Source: Hymenobacter mellowenesis (GTDB lineage: Bacteria > Bacteroidota > Bacteroidia > Cytophagales > Hymenobacteraceae). Taken from it: a stretch of 64,000 nt of DNA. The DNA lies in the NCBI RefSeq assembly GCF_030581005.1, contig NZ_JAUQSX010000001.1:868001-932000 (forward strand). Direction: 5' to 3'. The notes beneath the pieces are model-generated. The model was not told the origin of the DNA. It did no database searches and worked only from the letters and a program-made list of their open reading frames with translations. Shown here in pieces: positions 26,354-34,526 of the stretch. Every line of letters begins with the position of its first letter. Position 1 is the stretch's first letter. The translations under genes were made by a program, and so were the position numbers.

Positions 26354-27187
26354 CTAGGCGGCCGCTTCCGGCTTGAGGGTGGTGGCCGCGGGGCTGGCGG
26401 CGCTGCTCAGCAGCCACTCGTTGAGGCGGGTGCGCAGCTCGGCGGTGGCCAGGTTGCGGAACACCTCGCCGTGGTGCACCAGGCTCATGGCGCCGGTTTC
26501 TTCGCTCACCACCAGCACCACGGCGTCGGTGATTTCGCTCAGGCCGATAGCGGCGCGGTGGCGCAGGCCCAGCGAGGCGGGCACGTCGGGGTTTTCGCTC
26601 ACCGGCAGAATGCAGCGCGCGGCCTGAATGCGCCCGCCGGCAATGATGACGGCGCCGTCGTGCAACGGCGAAGTTTTGTTGAAGATGGACAGCAGCAGGC
26701 GCTTGCTGATTTCGGCATCGAGCCGGTCGCCGGATTCGGCAAAGGCCGTGAGGTCGGAGGCCTGCGCAAAGCAGATGAGGGCGCCGGTGTACTTGTTGGA
26801 GAGGCTTTTGGCGGCTTCCACGAAGGCGCCGATGGCCAGCGGCGCGGCCTCGGTGGGGCGGCCCCAGCTCCAGCCGCGCACCCGCTCCAGGGCCGTGGCC
26901 TTGCCCACGTTCAGCAAAAAGCGTCGGATTTCCTGCTGAAACAGGATGATGCTGGCCAGCACGCCCACGCTCATAAATTGGCCCAGAATCTTGGTGAGCA
27001 GCTCCATGCCCGTGGCCTTCACCAGCAGATACAGGATGTAGAACGACACCAGCCCCAGCGCCACATTCAGGGCCACCGAGCCGCGCAGCAGCTTGTAGAG
27101 CTGATAGAGCAGCACCGTCACCAGCAACACATCGGCCGCGTCAATCCAGCCGAAATGCAGGAAATTGATGGGGAATGGGCCGGACAT
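26354..27187 (-). CDS. cdaA: Diadenylate cyclase (CdaA type)
   Basis: It makes cyclic di-AMP from two ATP. The 277-residue protein has three N-terminal membrane segments (about residues 15-95) and then a DisA_N domain with both catalytic motifs: HDGA in SPLHDGAVIIAGG and RHR in LGLRHRAAIGLSE. The C-terminus ends in an alanine-rich tail. As in many Bacteroidota it lies directly downstream of folP on the same strand; a repeat-like palindrome separates them. No CdaR-type regulator gene is visible. Confidence 0.93.
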   Translation of the reverse strand: MSGPFPINFLHFGWIDAADVLLVTVLLYQLYKLLRGSVALNVALGLVSFYILYLLVKATGMELLTKILGQFMSVGVLASIILFQQEIRRFLLNVGKATALERVRGWSWGRPTEAAPLAIGAFVEAAKSLSNKYTGALICFAQASDLTAFAESGDRLDAEISKRLLLSIFNKTSPLHDGAVIIAGGRIQAARCILPVSENPDVPASLGLRHRAAIGLSEITDAVVLVVSEETGAMSLVHHGEVFRNLATAELRTRLNEWLLSSAASPAATTLKPEAAA

Positions 27188-27216
27188 GGCGGTTGGGGAA
27201 AGAGGAAGAAAAATCG

Positions 27217-27337
27217 GCTGTCATCCTAAGCACCGCGAAGGGCCTTATCACCGAAGAACGGCTTGCAGTGTTACCTGTGCGAACGTGAAAAGGTCCTTCG
27301 CAAGCTCGGGCTAACAAACGCCACGCAGGATGACAAT
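27217..27337. repeat. Inverted-repeat element of a second family (GTCATCCT ... AGGATGAC)
   Basis: The ends CTGTCATCCT (about 27219) and AGGATGACA (about 27328) are inverted, and inner segments GCGAAGGGCCTT and AAGGTCCTTCGC also pair. It lies between folP and cdaA. Its shape is like the eight-copy hairpin family but the sequence differs. Confidence 0.65.
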
Positions 27338-27390
27338 AATAAAGCGCCGCCGTTGCACCGGCAGCCCCTTCGCCCCTCAAATTACGGCCA

Positions 27391-28266
27391 TTATTCTGCC
27401 ATTGGAAAGGTATGCGCAAATAATTCTATGGTTTGCCGGGCTTCGGCCACGTCGTGGGCGCGTAGCAGGCTGGCGCCGCCCTGCAGGGCCACCATGTGCA
27501 GGGCCGTGGTGCCGTTGAGGGCCGTTTCAGGTCCCAAACCCAACGGGCCGTACACCATCTTCTTCCGCGACAGCGCGGCCAGCAGCGGCAGGCCCAGCAT
27601 GTGCAGCTCGGGCAGGCGGCGCAGCAGCTCGTGGCTCTGGGCGGCGGTTTTGGCAAAGCCGAAGCCGGGGTCGAGAACGATGTCGACCACGCCGGCTTGG
27701 CGCAAGGCGGCCACCCGGTCGCGGAAGTAGCGCAGCAGCGTAAGCACGAGGTCGTCTTCGTAGTGGGTGAGCTTGCTCATGGTTTGGGGCGTGCCGCGCA
27801 GGTGCATCAGCACGTAGGGTGCGCGCAGGCGGCCCACGGTGCTGAACATTTGCGGGTCGAGGGTGCCGCCGCCCACGTCGTTCACTAGGTCGGCGCCGGC
27901 GTGCACGGCGGCTTCGGCCACGCCGGCCCGGAAGGTATCGGCGGAGAGGAAGGCCTGCGGGAATTCGCGGCGTAGGGCCTGGATGGCGGGCAGCAGGCGG
28001 CGGGTTTCTTCTTCGGCGGAAATGTCGTCGGCGCCGGGGCGGGTGCTGTAGGCGCCGAGGTCGAGCACGGCGGCGCCGGCCGTCAGCATGGCCTCGGCGC
28101 GGGCGAGCAAGTCGCGTTCGGAGGCCACGCGGCTATCGGCAAAAAACGAGTCGGGCGTGAGGTTGAGGATGCCCATCACCTGCGGCCGGTCCAGGCTGAG
28201 CAGGCGGCCGTGGGGGCTGAGTAGTGAAGTGGTGGACTGGTGGATTGGTGGATAAATGGTGAGCAT
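27391..28266 (-). CDS. folP: Dihydropteroate synthase
   Basis: It joins p-aminobenzoate to the pterin pyrophosphate in folate synthesis. The 291-residue protein starts at the ATG at 28264-28266 (MLTIYPPIHQS). Motifs: VMGILNLTPDSFF, the pterin-binding SADTFRAGVAEAAV and DLVNDVGGG, VLDPGFGFAKT and the C-terminal LAALSRKKMVY. Compared with E. coli FolP the fold and length agree. The first 20 residues are not conserved and a later start is possible. It is divergent from the DUF1599 gene, the two starts being about 100 nt apart. Confidence 0.93.
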   Translation of the reverse strand: MLTIYPPIHQSTTSLLSPHGRLLSLDRPQVMGILNLTPDSFFADSRVASERDLLARAEAMLTAGAAVLDLGAYSTRPGADDISAEEETRRLLPAIQALRREFPQAFLSADTFRAGVAEAAVHAGADLVNDVGGGTLDPQMFSTVGRLRAPYVLMHLRGTPQTMSKLTHYEDDLVLTLLRYFRDRVAALRQAGVVDIVLDPGFGFAKTAAQSHELLRRLPELHMLGLPLLAALSRKKMVYGPLGLGPETALNGTTALHMVALQGGASLLRAHDVAEARQTIELFAHTFPMAE

Positions 28267-28369
28267 AGGACCGGACCAAAAGACGACGAAAACACCAATA
28301 TCCGGCCAACGGCCCGAACTTGCGGCGACGCGCATAACCCGCCACTCCACCAACCCGCTCACCCACCAC

Positions 28370-28906
28370 TTGACTACTCCCGACCACTACGACCTGCTGC
28401 TGGCCCGCTGCCGCACCCTGTTTCTGGCCAAAACCCACGACTACGGCACGGCGTGGCGCATTTTGCGCCTGCCCTCGGTTACGGACCAGATTTTTATCAA
28501 GGCCAACCGCATCCGCACCATTCAGGAAACCGGCGTGCAGCTCGTGGCCGATGACGTGAACGAGGAGTTCGTGGCCATTATCAACTACTGCCTCATTGCC
28601 CTGATGCAGTTGCACCTGCCCAAGGAAACGTCGCTGGACATGACGCCCGACGCCGTGGCCGAAGCCTACGACGCCGAAGCCGCCGAAAACCGCCGCCTGC
28701 TGCTGGCCAAAAACCACGACTACGGTGAGGCTTGGCGCCAGATGCGCGTATCCAGCATCACCGACCTGATACTAATGAAGCTGCACCGCGTGAAGCAGCT
28801 CGAAGACATTGGCGGGGCCGCGCTGGTGAGCGAAAGCGTGGAAGGCAGCTACCGCGACATGCTGAACTACGCCGTATTCGCGCTGATTTTGCGCGGGGAG
28901 CAGTAA
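28370..28906 (+). CDS. DUF1599 family protein
   Basis: The protein is made of two copies of the same unit: LLLARCRTLFLAKTHDYGTAWR ... and LLLAKNHDYGEAWRQMR ..., each about 85 residues with a conserved HDYG motif, as in DUF1599. The function is unknown. From the TTG at 28370 the length is 178 residues, close to what I recall for the family. An ATG at 28256 is in frame, but it would overlap the divergent folP start and add a low-quality basic stretch. The TTG is therefore preferred, with reserve. In many Bacteroidota it neighbours folP and BT_3928, as here. Confidence 0.8.
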   Translation: MTTPDHYDLLLARCRTLFLAKTHDYGTAWRILRLPSVTDQIFIKANRIRTIQETGVQLVADDVNEEFVAIINYCLIALMQLHLPKETSLDMTPDAVAEAYDAEAAENRRLLLAKNHDYGEAWRQMRVSSITDLILMKLHRVKQLEDIGGAALVSESVEGSYRDMLNYAVFALILRGEQ

Positions 28907-28929
28907 GGGGCTAAAGCACCACCAGAAAG

Positions 28930-29038
28930 CACGTCATGCTGAGCGCAGTCGAAGCATCTCTACCGCAGCACTAAATCCTTTCGATTGGATTACTTACCCG
29001 GTAGAGATGCTTCGACTGCGCTCAGCATGACGTTCTCT
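28930..29038. repeat. Dispersed hairpin element, copy 4
   Basis: It starts 24 nt after the DUF1599 stop. Left arm CACGTCATGCTGAGCGCAGT, right arm ending GCGCTCAGCATGACGTTC. The arms match over about 33 positions; the loop contains CCTTTCGATTGGATTAC, which recurs in copy 5. Confidence 0.85.
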
Positions 29039-29097
29039 TAGGCAACGCGCGGCCGGACGTCGGCATCTGACCAGTACCAACCCAGCGCTCCTTTCCG

Positions 29098-30372
29098 ATG
29101 AAACCCTTCCTGCTTCTGCTGCTCATCCTCGGCGCAGTCTTCACCGCCGCAGCCCAAAACACTTCCCGCGCCGACTCGCTGCTCAACATCGCCCAGCAGG
29201 CTGGCAAAAAGAAGGACTACCCGGCCGCCATTGCCGCCTACCAGCGCTTGGCGCAGGAGCCCACGGCTAAGCCGCGCTACAAGGCGGTGAGCTTTTACAA
29301 CATGGCCTGCTACTACAGCCTGCAGCGCGACGCCCCCAACGCCCTGGCCAACCTGCGCAAGGCCATCGACGCGGGCTACGTCGACAGCCACCAGATTAGC
29401 ACCGATTCCGACCTCGACCTGCTGCACGCCGATAAGCAGTGGCCCCGGCTGCTGGCCCGCGCCCGCCGGCTGGAGGAAAAGCAAATCATCCGCCGGCCCG
29501 AGGACGTGCAGCTGACCACCACCGACATCGACCACTTCTGGACCGCCTACGCCGCCGCCCGGCGCGATACGGCCCAGGCCCGGGCTATTTTCCGGCGCGA
29601 ATATTTCAACAAAGCCTCGGCGGGCCTGCGGGATTATTACGACCTCAAAATCAAGGATGACGCCTTCTTCACGAAGCGGATTCTGCAGCGTCCGCAGTAT
29701 TACAACTCCATCCGGGCCACCACGATGGCCATTACCGGCGAGAAGCCGAAGATTGTGGCCGCCTTCCGGCATTTTCAGGAGCTGTACCCGGCATTGCGCT
29801 TCCAGAACATTTATTTCGTGATTGGCGGCTGGGTGTCGGGCGGCACGGTATCGGACGCGGGCCTGCTCATCGGGGCCGACCAGATTGCCAACGGCCCCGG
29901 CGTGAACACCTCGGAGCTGAGCCTGGTGCAGCGCAACCGCTGCGCCCCGGTTTCGGAGATGCCCTCGCTGATGGTGCACGAGCTGGTGCACCGCAACCAG
30001 GGCCCACAGGACGGCACCCTGCTCAGCTACGCCCTCAACGAAGGCATGGCCGATTTCGTGGCCGAGCTGGTGACCGGCCACAACCCCAACGCGCGCTTGC
30101 ACCCCTACGGCAACGCCCACGAAAAACAGCTCTGGGCCGATTTTCAGAAGGAAATGCTCGGCAGCAATTCCGACAATTGGCTGGCCAACGGCAAACAGGA
30201 AACCCCCGAGAAACCCTGCGACCTGGGCTACTACGTGGGCTACCGCATTGTGCAGGCCTATTACAATCAGCAGCCCGACAAGAAGCAGGCCCTGGCTGAC
30301 ATCCTTAACATCCGCGACGCTAAGGCGTTTCTGGCCCGAAGCGGGTATGCGGAAGTGGTGGCGGGGCGGTAA
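29098..30372 (+). CDS. Exported zinc-peptidase-like protein with N-terminal TPR
   Basis: A 424-residue protein with a signal peptide (MKPFLLLLLILGAVFTAAAQ). Residues about 20-110 form TPR-like helices (LLNIAQQAGKKKDYPAAIAAYQRL). The C-terminal half has the zincin motif HELVH in SLMVHELVHRNQGP followed by NEGMADF, whose Glu can be the third zinc ligand. This resembles DUF2268-type predicted Zn peptidases, a group related to gliding protein GldB in some annotations. The substrate is unknown. Repeat hairpins bracket the gene, so it is probably monocistronic. Confidence 0.82.
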   Translation: MKPFLLLLLILGAVFTAAAQNTSRADSLLNIAQQAGKKKDYPAAIAAYQRLAQEPTAKPRYKAVSFYNMACYYSLQRDAPNALANLRKAIDAGYVDSHQISTDSDLDLLHADKQWPRLLARARRLEEKQIIRRPEDVQLTTTDIDHFWTAYAAARRDTAQARAIFRREYFNKASAGLRDYYDLKIKDDAFFTKRILQRPQYYNSIRATTMAITGEKPKIVAAFRHFQELYPALRFQNIYFVIGGWVSGGTVSDAGLLIGADQIANGPGVNTSELSLVQRNRCAPVSEMPSLMVHELVHRNQGPQDGTLLSYALNEGMADFVAELVTGHNPNARLHPYGNAHEKQLWADFQKEMLGSNSDNWLANGKQETPEKPCDLGYYVGYRIVQAYYNQQPDKKQALADILNIRDAKAFLARSGYAEVVAGR

Positions 30373-30399
30373 AGCTCCCGACAAGACGCCGGGACCTGC

Positions 30400-30517
30400 C
30401 CCCCTCTCCAAAAAAGAGGGGGCACCGGCTCGTGAGGACAATTTTATGGCTGAGCTCATCAGGAGCAAGTCCGGTGCCCCTTTTTTTTTGGAGAGGGGGT
30501 CAGGGGGTGAGGTGAAC
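30400..30517. repeat. Inverted repeat with CCCCTCTCC / GGAGAGGGG arms
   Basis: CCCCTCTCC near 30400 plus GGGGGCACCGG pair with CCGGTGCCCC and GGAGAGGGGG to 30499. The tail GGTCAGGGGGTGAGGTGAAC also occurs at the right end of the element at 250-437. It contains a run of nine T before GGAGAGGGGG, so it could end transcription of the peptidase gene. Confidence 0.75.
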
Positions 30518-30624
30518 GGCTGCGCGCTGAGCGAACCGTCCGCACAACTATTCAACTTCCGGCCCGACCTTTATGCAAACATTGGGCGTTGCCCGCGCGT
30601 TTGCCACCGGCTTACTTTGTTCTT

Positions 30625-31794
30625 ATGTCCCCCACTAGTTCCGCCCCTGCTGTTGCCCCGGCCCCTCACTTGTTGCGCACCGTCACCCGCGTGTGCTGGT
30701 TTGTGCTGGGCGCCATTTTCATTTTTTCCGGCCTCATCAAGCTGAACGACCCGGTGGGAACGGCTTACAAGCTCGAAGAATACTTCGAGGTGTTTGCCGT
30801 GTCGGTGCCCGCGCTCGAAGGATTCTTTCTGTGGTTCAAGAACATTTCGCGTACGCTGTCCATCGTGCTCAGCTCGCTGGAAGTGATTCTGGGTGTGGCG
30901 CTGCTGCTGCGTTGGCACCTCAAAGTCACGCTGTGGGTGCTGCTGGGGCTGCTCACGTTCTTCGGCTTCCTCACGTTCTATTCGGCCGCCTTCAATAAAG
31001 TAACGGACTGCGGTTGCTTCGGCGATTTCATCAAGCTCACGCCCTGGACGTCGTTTGCCAAGGACATGTTCCTGTTGGTGCTGTGGTTTGTGGTGTTCAC
31101 GCACCAACGCTTCCTGCGCCACTCGTTTGTGCAGGGCACCTTCGGCATTATGGTGATGACGTTTGCCACGGCCATTGCCATTGGCATTGGGGTGCGGGCG
31201 CTGGGCCACCTGCCTTACTTCGATTTCCTGCCTTACAAAGTGGGCAACGACATTGGCAAGCTGATGAAGCCCGCCGAGCCCGCCAAGTACCGCTACACCA
31301 TGACGCGCAACGGCGAAACCAAGGAATTCGACTCCTACCCCACCGACACCACTTGGAAATATAAGGCCATGGAGTCGTTGAATCCGAAAACATCCACGCC
31401 GGTCATCACCGATTTTGAAGTATCCGATGCCCAGGGCAACTCCTACACGCAGGAGCTGCTGAAAGGCAGCAAGCTGGTGCTCATCGTGCAAAACACCAAC
31501 AAGACCGACCGCGACCGTTTCGAGGCCATCAACGCGCTGATGGAGGGCGCCGCCAAGTCGCGCCGCGGCATCACGGCCCTCACCATCACCAGCACCAGCG
31601 CCGCCAAATTCGACTCGTTCCGCCACGACGTGAACCTGGCCGGCCCCTACTACTTCGCCGATGCCACCGTGCTCAAATCCATGATTCGCTCCAACCCCGG
31701 CCTCATGGTACTGCACAACGGCGTGGTGAAAGCCAAGTACCACTACCACGACCTCCCCGCGCTCTGGGAAGTAGAGAAGGTGTTGAAGGAATAG
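30625..31794 (+). CDS. BT_3928-family DoxX-like membrane protein
   Basis: A 389-residue protein starting at the ATG at 30625 (MSPTSSAPAVAPAP). The N-terminal half has four to five membrane segments of DoxX type (GAIFIFSGLIKLNDPVGTAYKLEEYFE), including a Cys pair KVTDCGCFGDF. A further membrane helix near residue 180 is followed by a periplasmic thioredoxin-like C-terminal part (YTQELLKGSKLVLIVQNTNK) that lacks a CxxC motif. The role is unproven; a link to envelope redox is plausible. In other Bacteroidota I recall this gene beside DUF1599 and tpiA. Here tpiA is absent. Confidence 0.83.
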   Translation: MSPTSSAPAVAPAPHLLRTVTRVCWFVLGAIFIFSGLIKLNDPVGTAYKLEEYFEVFAVSVPALEGFFLWFKNISRTLSIVLSSLEVILGVALLLRWHLKVTLWVLLGLLTFFGFLTFYSAAFNKVTDCGCFGDFIKLTPWTSFAKDMFLLVLWFVVFTHQRFLRHSFVQGTFGIMVMTFATAIAIGIGVRALGHLPYFDFLPYKVGNDIGKLMKPAEPAKYRYTMTRNGETKEFDSYPTDTTWKYKAMESLNPKTSTPVITDFEVSDAQGNSYTQELLKGSKLVLIVQNTNKTDRDRFEAINALMEGAAKSRRGITALTITSTSAAKFDSFRHDVNLAGPYYFADATVLKSMIRSNPGLMVLHNGVVKAKYHYHDLPALWEVEKVLKE

Positions 31795-31797
31795 TAG

Positions 31798-31905
31798 AAC
31801 GTCATGCTGAGCGCAGCGAATCATCTTGCCCGCGCAACTAATCCCTTTCGATTGGATTTACTCTTCGCGGTAGAGATGCTTCGGCTGCGCTCAGCATAAC
31901 GTTCC
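31798..31905. repeat. Dispersed hairpin element, copy 5 (arms partly degenerate)
   Basis: It starts only 4 nt after the BT_3928 stop. The left arm has lost bases (GCGCAGCGAATCATCTTGCC), so it pairs less well with the right arm GCGGTAGAGATGCTTCGGC. The outer ends AACGTCATGC and GCATAACGTT remain. Confidence 0.8.
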
Positions 31906-31935
31906 GCTTATTTTCGGACGCACCACTACGTCATT

Positions 31936-32994
31936 ATGATTTCATTCATTCTCCGTCGCCTAGGCCAGGGCCTGCTCGTGCTGGTGGGCGTGGCGTGCAC
32001 GGTGTTTGTGCTCTTCAACGTGCTGCCCGGTGACCCCGCCGCCCTGCTGGCTGGCCAGCGCACCGACCTGGCCACCAAAGCCGCCATCACCGCCGACCTC
32101 GGCCTCGACCAGCCCCTGCCCACCCGCCTGCTCGGCTACCTGAATGACGTGTCCCCGCTCGGCCTGCACCCGGCCGACTCAGCCGGCCGGGCCCGCTACG
32201 GCGGCGTGGCCGTGCTGCCGCTGGGCTCGAAAGCGCTGGTGCTGAAAACGCCTTACCTGCGCCGCTCCTTCCAGAGCAACAAGGACGTGCTGCGCATTCT
32301 GCTCGATTACTTCCCCGGTACGGCGTGGCTGGCGCTGGCAGCTATGCTCATTGCCAGCGTGGGCGGCGTGGCGTTTGGCGTGGCGGCAGCGCTACGGCCG
32401 CACTCGTGGCTGGACCGGCTGTTGGTCAGCACCTCGGTGATGGGCATTTCGGTGCCGTCGTTCGTAGCGGCCATTCTCATCGCCGTCACGTTCGGCTTCT
32501 ACTGGAGCCGCTGGACGGGCCTGAGCCTCACCGGACAGCTGTACGAAACCGACCCATTCACGGGGGAGCGGCATCTGGTGCTGCGCAATTTGCTGCTACC
32601 GGCCGTAGCGCTAGGCATTCGGCCGTTGGCCATCATCACGCAGCTCACGCGCTCCAGCATGCTCGATGTGCTGAGCCAGGACTACATCCGCACGGCCCGC
32701 GCCAAGGGCCTGAGCCGCGGTGCCACCGTGCTGCACCACGCCCTGCGCAATGCCCTGAACCCGGTGGTTACGGCTGTTTCGGGCTGGCTGGCCTCGCTCA
32801 TGGCCGGCGCGTTTTTCATCGAATACATCTTCAACTGGAAAGGCCTGGGCACAGTGACGCTGCGCGCCGTTGAAAACCTCGATTTCCCGGTGGTGATGGG
32901 CGCTACGCTCTTTGTAGCGGCCCTGTTCGTGCTGATAAACATTGCCGTAGACGTGCTCTACGCCGTGCTTGACCCGCGCGTGAAGCTGGGGTAG
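31936..32994 (+). CDS. ABC transporter permease, OppB/DppB family
   Basis: A 352-residue inner-membrane permease for peptide/nickel-type importers. It begins MISFILRRLGQGLLVLVGV, has the family phrase FNVLPGDPA, six membrane segments, and the EAA-type loop DYIRTARAKGLSRGATVLHHALRNALNP that contacts the ATPase. A roughly 50-residue insert (about 75-125) stands between helix 1 and the core. No ATPase, second permease or binding protein lies beside it, so the rest of the transporter must be elsewhere. Confidence 0.88.
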   Translation: MISFILRRLGQGLLVLVGVACTVFVLFNVLPGDPAALLAGQRTDLATKAAITADLGLDQPLPTRLLGYLNDVSPLGLHPADSAGRARYGGVAVLPLGSKALVLKTPYLRRSFQSNKDVLRILLDYFPGTAWLALAAMLIASVGGVAFGVAAALRPHSWLDRLLVSTSVMGISVPSFVAAILIAVTFGFYWSRWTGLSLTGQLYETDPFTGERHLVLRNLLLPAVALGIRPLAIITQLTRSSMLDVLSQDYIRTARAKGLSRGATVLHHALRNALNPVVTAVSGWLASLMAGAFFIEYIFNWKGLGTVTLRAVENLDFPVVMGATLFVAALFVLINIAVDVLYAVLDPRVKLG

Positions 32995-33019
32995 GTGCTG
33001 GAAGCAGCGTCGGATAGAA

Positions 33020-33136
33020 GCACGTCATGCAGAGCGTAGCGAAGCATCTCGCGTGCTGCCACTAATCCAATCGTTGTAACGGCCTTGATTACTACCACAT
33101 GCGAGATGCTTCGCTGCGCTCTGCATGACGTGCTTT
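33020..33136. repeat. Dispersed hairpin element, copy 6 (variant with paired changes)
   Basis: Left arm CACGTCATGCAGAGCGTAGC, right arm ending GCTCTGCATGACGTG. Compared with the common GCTGAGC/GCTCAGC the T-A change is present in both arms, and the inner stem is the CTCGCGTG type on both sides. It begins 26 nt after the permease stop and ends 15 nt before the shikimate kinase start. Confidence 0.85.
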
Positions 33137-33150
33137 CACCCTCTCTCCCC

Positions 33151-33735
33151 GTGCCCCCTCCCCTCCCCAACGACGCCCTGATACCCGGCGGCTCCGGCCA
33201 CCTAAGCCTGGTGGGCCTGCCCGGCGCGGGCAAAACCACCCTGGGCCGGCAGCTGGCTGCGCACTTCAACCGCCCGTTTCTGGATTTGGACATTGCGATT
33301 GAATCCCAGACCGGACGTGGCGTGCGCGAAATTTTTGCCACCGAAGGCGAAGCGGGTTTCCGGGAGATAGAATCGGCGGTGTTGCGCCGGGCGCTGGCGC
33401 ATGTTGGGGCACCGCTGGTGCTGGCCACCGGTGGCGGCACGCCCTGCTTCCACGATAATATGGCTTTGCTCAACCAAGCCGGCCACACGCTTTGGCTCGA
33501 TGTGCCGGTGGCCGTGCTGGCCGCCCGCCTGCCGCCCGAAGAAGTGGCCAAACGCCCGCTGCTGGCCGCCGCGGGCGGGGCCGAAGCGTGGCTGCGCGAA
33601 ACCCTTACGGCCCGGATGAAGTTTTATGCCCAGGCGCGGCTGCGCTGCTCGGCGGCGTGTACGCTGCCGGCCGTGGTGGCGCAGCTGGCGGGCGCAGGTT
33701 TTGCCTTGCCCGGCACTTTGCCGCCCGCGTCGTAA
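33151..33735 (+). CDS. aroK: Shikimate kinase
   Basis: It phosphorylates shikimate in aromatic amino-acid synthesis. The 194-residue protein has the P-loop GLPGAGKTT, the shikimate-binding LDLDIAIE and GEAGFREIE segments, and the GGG motif in LATGGGTP. The start chosen is the GTG at 33151. An upstream ATG at 33085 would read through the right arm of the hairpin repeat, which argues against it. The N-terminal proline-rich stretch (VPPPLPNDALIPGG) is longer than usual. Confidence 0.88.
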   Translation: MPPPLPNDALIPGGSGHLSLVGLPGAGKTTLGRQLAAHFNRPFLDLDIAIESQTGRGVREIFATEGEAGFREIESAVLRRALAHVGAPLVLATGGGTPCFHDNMALLNQAGHTLWLDVPVAVLAARLPPEEVAKRPLLAAAGGAEAWLRETLTARMKFYAQARLRCSAACTLPAVVAQLAGAGFALPGTLPPAS

Positions 33736-33740
33736 TTTTG
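33733..33740 (+). promoter_or_regulatory. -7-like element TAATTTTG overlapping the aroK stop
   Basis: The octamer fits TAnnTTTG and shares the TAA stop codon of aroK, 32 nt before the next ATG. No correctly spaced TTG was found. Confidence 0.35.
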
Positions 33741-33771
33741 TTTCTTAATTAGTTCGTTGTTCGTTAGCCTT

Positions 33772-34449
33772 ATGCAATCCGTATCCACCGAAGAACCAGA
33801 CGTTAAGCCAGCTCCTTCATTTGACGCCAACACCCCGGTGCGGCCCAAACACAAAGGCTCGGCGCAACTGTTTCAGAACCCCTTGCTGGAGCGGCTTTCG
33901 CACACGCACATTGCCTTGCCGGTGGGCATTTTCGCTATCACGGGCATTTTGAGCATGTATTATGGCCTCACCCGGGGCTTTATGTCGGGCCTGGGGGCGC
34001 TGGGTTTGTTTTTGGTGGGGCTGCTGGCGTTCACGCTGGTAGAGTACCTAGTGCACCGCTATGTGTACCACATTCCGGCCACCACGCCGGGCCGGGCCAA
34101 GTTCCAGTACACCATGCACGGCGTGCACCACGAGTACCCCAAGGACAAAACGCGCCTGGCCATGCCGCCCATCATCACGGTGTTTATGGCGTCGCTGCTG
34201 TTCTTTATTTTCCGCTTCAGCTTTGGCTCTTATGCGTTTGGGCTGCTGTCGGGCTTCACGTTTGGCTACGCCATGTACCTGTTTGTGCACTACGCCATTC
34301 ACGCCTACGCGCCGCCGAAAAACTTCCTGAAAGTGTGGTGGACGCACCACAGCCAGCACCACTACCGCCAGGATGAGGTGGCCTTTGGCGTGAGCAGCAC
34401 CCTCTGGGACCATATCATTGGCACCATGCCCAGCAAGCGCAGCGAATAA
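33772..34449 (+). CDS. Fatty acid hydroxylase / sterol desaturase family protein
   Basis: A 225-residue membrane-bound di-iron enzyme. The histidine clusters are clear: EYLVHRYVYH, MHGVHHEYPKD, HYAIHAY and THHSQHHYR, separated by four membrane segments. The layout fits fatty acid 2-hydroxylases, which act on sphingolipid acyl chains in Bacteroidota; that substrate is inferred from the family. The start is the ATG at 33772 rather than the TTG at 33757. A good terminator follows. Confidence 0.87.
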   Translation: MQSVSTEEPDVKPAPSFDANTPVRPKHKGSAQLFQNPLLERLSHTHIALPVGIFAITGILSMYYGLTRGFMSGLGALGLFLVGLLAFTLVEYLVHRYVYHIPATTPGRAKFQYTMHGVHHEYPKDKTRLAMPPIITVFMASLLFFIFRFSFGSYAFGLLSGFTFGYAMYLFVHYAIHAYAPPKNFLKVWWTHHSQHHYRQDEVAFGVSSTLWDHIIGTMPSKRSE

Positions 34450-34471
34450 CGTTACATCTTGGTTTGAAATC

Positions 34472-34508
34472 AAAAAGCGCGGCCCCTTCGCAGGAGCCGC
34501 GCTTTTTT
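34472..34508. terminator. Terminator after the fatty acid hydroxylase
   Basis: AAAAAGCGCGGC, a short loop with CCCCTTCGCAGGA, then GCCGCGCTTTTTT. The stem has flanking A- and T-tracts, so it can also serve the convergent small lipoprotein gene. Confidence 0.88.
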
Positions 34509-34526
34509 GTGGGGTGACGGACCGAA

